DNA from: Pseudophaeobacter sp.
Lineage (GTDB): Bacteria; Pseudomonadota; Alphaproteobacteria; Rhodobacterales; Rhodobacteraceae
Direction: 5' to 3'
Length of the DNA stretch: 64,000 nt
Assembly: GCA_027019165.1 (NCBI GenBank)
Contig: JALUXC010000002.1
Location: 1-64,000, forward strand
This document shows positions 61,461 to 64,000 of the stretch, piece by piece. How positions within the stretch are numbered: the stretch's first letter is position 1; the number at the start of each line of letters is the position of its first letter. The notes beneath the pieces were generated by a model that was not told where the DNA came from, searched no databases, and saw nothing but the letters and a program-made list of their open reading frames with translations. A program made the position numbers and the translations under genes.

Positions 61461-64000
61461 TCAGCTCGACACATAGCCCGCCACGACCTGCAGCAGTTTG
61501 AAGGCTGTCGCCGCATCATTTTCGACCACCGCAAGGAATTCCTCCTCGCCGATGCGCAGGCAGGTCAGATCGGTCTGCGCCACCATGCTGAGCGCACGCG
61601 GCTCTTTTCGAATGAGCCCCAACTCCCCCACCAGACGACCGGGACCGACGGTTGCAATCAGGCGATCTTCCTGGCTCTCCTGCGGCAGGAAAAGCCCCGC
61701 CTCCCCTTCGGTGATCATATAGGCGCCGTCGCTGGCATCGTCGTCTTTGAGGAAGACCACATCGCCCGCTTTCGCCTCGTACCAGCGGGCGCCAAACGCC
61801 AAAAGACGCAGCTGTCGGCGATTGAGGCCGGAGAACAGATCCGACTGCTCCAGCGCCCTGAGTTTTCGGGCCAGATCCTGACTGGCAGCGCTGTCAGCCA
61901 CGGCCGCCTCCTGCGTCTCATCGCTGACCAGCCGTCCCTGGCGAAGCTGATAGAAGACATCAAAGACTTCGGACCGCTCGAAATCACTATCGAGGTAGAC
62001 CAGTGTTGTGTTCGGCAGCAGCTTGCGCAGATTTTTGTGAACCGACACGCGGGTTTCCAGATCAAAACTGGACAGGGCCGATTCGAGGATCAGGATGTCG
62101 GGCCGCTTGATCGTGGCCCGCGCAAAGGCAAGCGGTTCGGCAAAACTGGCCGGCAGGCCCTGCCCGCCAAGCGCCACGGGCAGATCAAAGATCAGCTCGA
62201 TCACCATGTTGCGGGCGCCGTTTTCAACCAGAACATCCGAGATCAGCTTGCGCAGCTCGTCCCCGCGCGCGCCGGAGGTGTCAGAGATTTTTCCGAACAG
62301 CGCGTTCTCTAGCACGGTCAGACCGGGTGCAAAGGCCGACGGATCGAGCGGCACAAAGATGTCTTCGAGCGTGCCAAGCAGCTCATCTGCGTGGCTGCGG
62401 CGGAACTGCAGGATGCGCTCTTTCATCTCGTCGCCAAAGGCGGGGCCGATCTGCTCGGCCGAGATGCTGAAAGGCACGATCAGCATCTGCGCCAGCTCGT
62501 CCTGCTCCAGCGCCTCGGCGCCCTTGCTGCGGGTCTTGTCCACCAGCGACAGCGCGGTTTCATAGGCCGAAGGCTCAAGCCCCAGTTTGCGAAACAAGGG
62601 GTGGCCGGTGCCGTCGATACCAAAGATCTGGCGCAGCATATCCACCACATCCTGCGTCAGCGTCACCAGATCGCGGTCCAGCTGAAGCTCTTTGAGGCGA
62701 TCCAGGAATTTCACATGCCGCTTGAGCACCTCTTCGGTGATCGGCTCACGCAAGGTCGCATAGAGCAGGTTCTCGGCTACGGGCAGCGCGGGGTTGTAGG
62801 CCTGCGGCTCAAAAACATGCGCCTGAGCGGTCAGCCCCGCTTTCTCGACAGCCTCTTGGACCTTGGGGCGCAGTTCGATCAGTTTTTTGGTCAGCCGCGG
62901 ATGAACCGCGCTGTCGAACTTCTGATCCATGCCACGGCGGAACAGGGCCGTGCCCGTGCCAATGCCCGAGACCAGCTGCACCCACCAGTCGCGCAGCTCC
63001 GCCTCGGTCGAAAATCCGGCCAAAGACGGATCGAGCCACGGCGCATCAAAGGGGTCGGCGCTGTTCCCGGCCCGCAAGGCAGCATTGAATTGCAGCATAT
63101 CCTGCGCTTCGCCCTGTGGACGCTGACGCATCGGCATCATCACATTGTCCCCAAAGGAGCCCTGAAACAGCACCGGGCGAGAGGTCGCGTGACCGATACG
63201 AGATGCCACGATGGCCTGATGCACCTCGCGAAGGTCATGCCCGGCCACAGTCACATGGCCCGAGGCCGGCAGGACTTCACGCGTCAGCAATTCGGCCAGG
63301 GCGCGCCGGTCTTCTTCCGAGGGGGCTGCAATGCCGATCACCTGCCCTGCAGGCAGGATCGCACTGAGATCCTCAAGCACCAGATTGCCGTCAGCGTCGC
63401 GCACGTTGACTTCGGACAGTTCGATATCTCCGGTCAGGCGCGGGATCTCATCCGGCTCGCCGGTCATCAGGTTCTCATCGACCATCCCGGGCGGGGCAAA
63501 ACGCTCCAGGATGACCTCCCAGCGCAGGGACATGTCCTGGGTCTGGTTGTAATAGGCCAGCAGCTCTTTCCACGGAGACGCGATATCCTTGTAGGCGGCC
63601 AGCGCCGCCACCAGCGCCCCGAGCGAGACCGAGCCCTGCAGCACCAGAAAACCGCCAACGGCGTAGAAGAAGAAAGGCGTCAGCTGGGTGATGAAGTTGT
63701 TGAGAAACTTCATGAAGAACTTTTTCTGATAGATATCGAAGCGGATATCGTAAAGCCGCCCCAAGCGCGCGGTGATCACCGCCATCCGGTAGCGCCAGCC
63801 GCCATTGATGCGCAGGGTGGCAGCACCGGCAGCGCTTTCCCCGATTTCAGAGGCGAGCGCCCGCACCTCTTTGATGCGCTCCTTGTTGAGCAGGTTGATC
63901 CGCCGCTGCAGCATCGGAATGAGCCAGCCTTGCAGCGGGATGAGCGCCACGGCGGCAAGGCCGAACCAAAAGCTTTGCATGAACAGGAAATAAAGGATCG
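61461..64000 (-). CDS. Degenerate ABC-type protein with C-terminal cyclic-nucleotide-binding domain, 5' end outside the window
   Basis: At least 846 residues are visible; the reading frame continues past the right edge. ABC transmembrane helices (first ~135 visible residues) lead into an ATPase-like domain whose Walker A position reads GIAAPSEEDRRALAELL, lacking GxxGxGKS/T. The Walker B region reads DILILESALSSFD, with Glu-Ser in place of Asp-Glu, and about 330 residues with no clear family separate the two. The C-terminal ~150 residues form a cNMP-binding fold (FLKDDDASDGAYMITEGEAGLFL, RLVGELGLI). Such chimeras occur in roseobacters. It probably senses rather than transports, if ATP hydrolysis is lost. 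Confidence 0.75.
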   Translation of the reverse strand, partial: ILYFLFMQSFWFGLAAVALIPLQGWLIPMLQRRINLLNKERIKEVRALASEIGESAAGAATLRINGGWRYRMAVITARLGRLYDIRFDIYQKKFFMKFLNNFITQLTPFFFYAVGGFLVLQGSVSLGALVAALAAYKDIASPWKELLAYYNQTQDMSLRWEVILERFAPPGMVDENLMTGEPDEIPRLTGDIELSEVNVRDADGNLVLEDLSAILPAGQVIGIAAPSEEDRRALAELLTREVLPASGHVTVAGHDLREVHQAIVASRIGHATSRPVLFQGSFGDNVMMPMRQRPQGEAQDMLQFNAALRAGNSADPFDAPWLDPSLAGFSTEAELRDWWVQLVSGIGTGTALFRRGMDQKFDSAVHPRLTKKLIELRPKVQEAVEKAGLTAQAHVFEPQAYNPALPVAENLLYATLREPITEEVLKRHVKFLDRLKELQLDRDLVTLTQDVVDMLRQIFGIDGTGHPLFRKLGLEPSAYETALSLVDKTRSKGAEALEQDELAQMLIVPFSISAEQIGPAFGDEMKERILQFRRSHADELLGTLEDIFVPLDPSAFAPGLTVLENALFGKISDTSGARGDELRKLISDVLVENGARNMVIELIFDLPVALGGQGLPASFAEPLAFARATIKRPDILILESALSSFDLETRVSVHKNLRKLLPNTTLVYLDSDFERSEVFDVFYQLRQGRLVSDETQEAAVADSAASQDLARKLRALEQSDLFSGLNRRQLRLLAFGARWYEAKAGDVVFLKDDDASDGAYMITEGEAGLFLPQESQEDRLIATVGPGRLVGELGLIRKEPRALSMVAQTDLTCLRIGEEEFLAVVENDAATAFKLLQVVAGYVSS

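Overview
The window looks like a chromosome segment of an alphaproteobacterium of the Rhodobacteraceae, roseobacter group (Ruegeria/Phaeobacter/Leisingera-like). The reasons are high G+C, alphaproteobacterial gene orders (irr-fabA-fabB-fabI; miaB-phoH-ybeY-corC-lnt-metK-trmB; aroA-cmk-rpsA-ihfB-lapA-trpF-trpB), a metK leader matching the SAM/SAH riboswitch known from Rhodobacterales, and a SqrR-like ArsR protein. The genus is inference from content, not from a search.

Layout. 1-5.9 kb is accessory: the 5' end of an IS transposase, a fused membrane/spermidine-synthase-like protein, an unusual zinc-ribbon tyrosine recombinase with an AlpA-like partner, an unknown 208-aa gene and a P4-type integrase that stops short of tRNA-Ser(GCT). 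This is an island end built on a tRNA gene and it continues left of the window. 6-20 kb is mostly core: a DMT exporter, ychF, a PagL-like outer-membrane protein, trpA, an orphan hybrid kinase, an FMN-dependent lactate dehydrogenase, a RoxA-like diheme cytochrome, rplY-pth, a serine hydrolase, small enzymes, and a small block of a membrane-tethered LuxR regulator, a PepSY-like secreted protein and a His/Gly/Asp-rich secreted protein. 20-30 kb is the trpB-trpF-lapA-ihfB-rpsA and cmk-aroA housekeeping row, broken by a nitroreductase and a KAP-family P-loop NTPase. 29.5-39.4 kb holds trmB, a bile-acid-type symporter, metK with its riboswitch, and lnt-corC-ybeY-phoH, separated from miaB by two genes that share a repeated domain. 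39.5-47 kb has two unknown genes, a phytanoyl-CoA dioxygenase-like enzyme, irr, and fabA-fabB-fabI broken by a caspase-like peptidase gene. 47-64 kb has a membrane protein, nitronate monooxygenase, an FKBP, and a long plus-strand catabolic run (haloacid dehalogenase, hydrolases, Ser/Thr dehydratase, PcaD- and PcaB-like enzymes, MFS exporter, zinc alcohol dehydrogenase, enolase-superfamily enzyme, ArsR repressor), then an FAH-family enzyme and the 3' part of an ABC-like/cyclic-nucleotide-binding protein.

How it fits together. Core functions include tryptophan synthesis (trpA, trpB, trpF), unsaturated fatty-acid synthesis (fabA, fabB, fabI), ribosome and tRNA maturation (rpsA, rplY, pth, ybeY, miaB, trmB, ychF) and SAM supply (metK). 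The most interesting material is two single genes of families linked elsewhere to immunity or cell death, a caspase-like peptidase and a KAP NTPase. Each interrupts a conserved operon and each is more A+T-rich than its surroundings. No complete multi-gene defence system, CRISPR array or prophage is visible.
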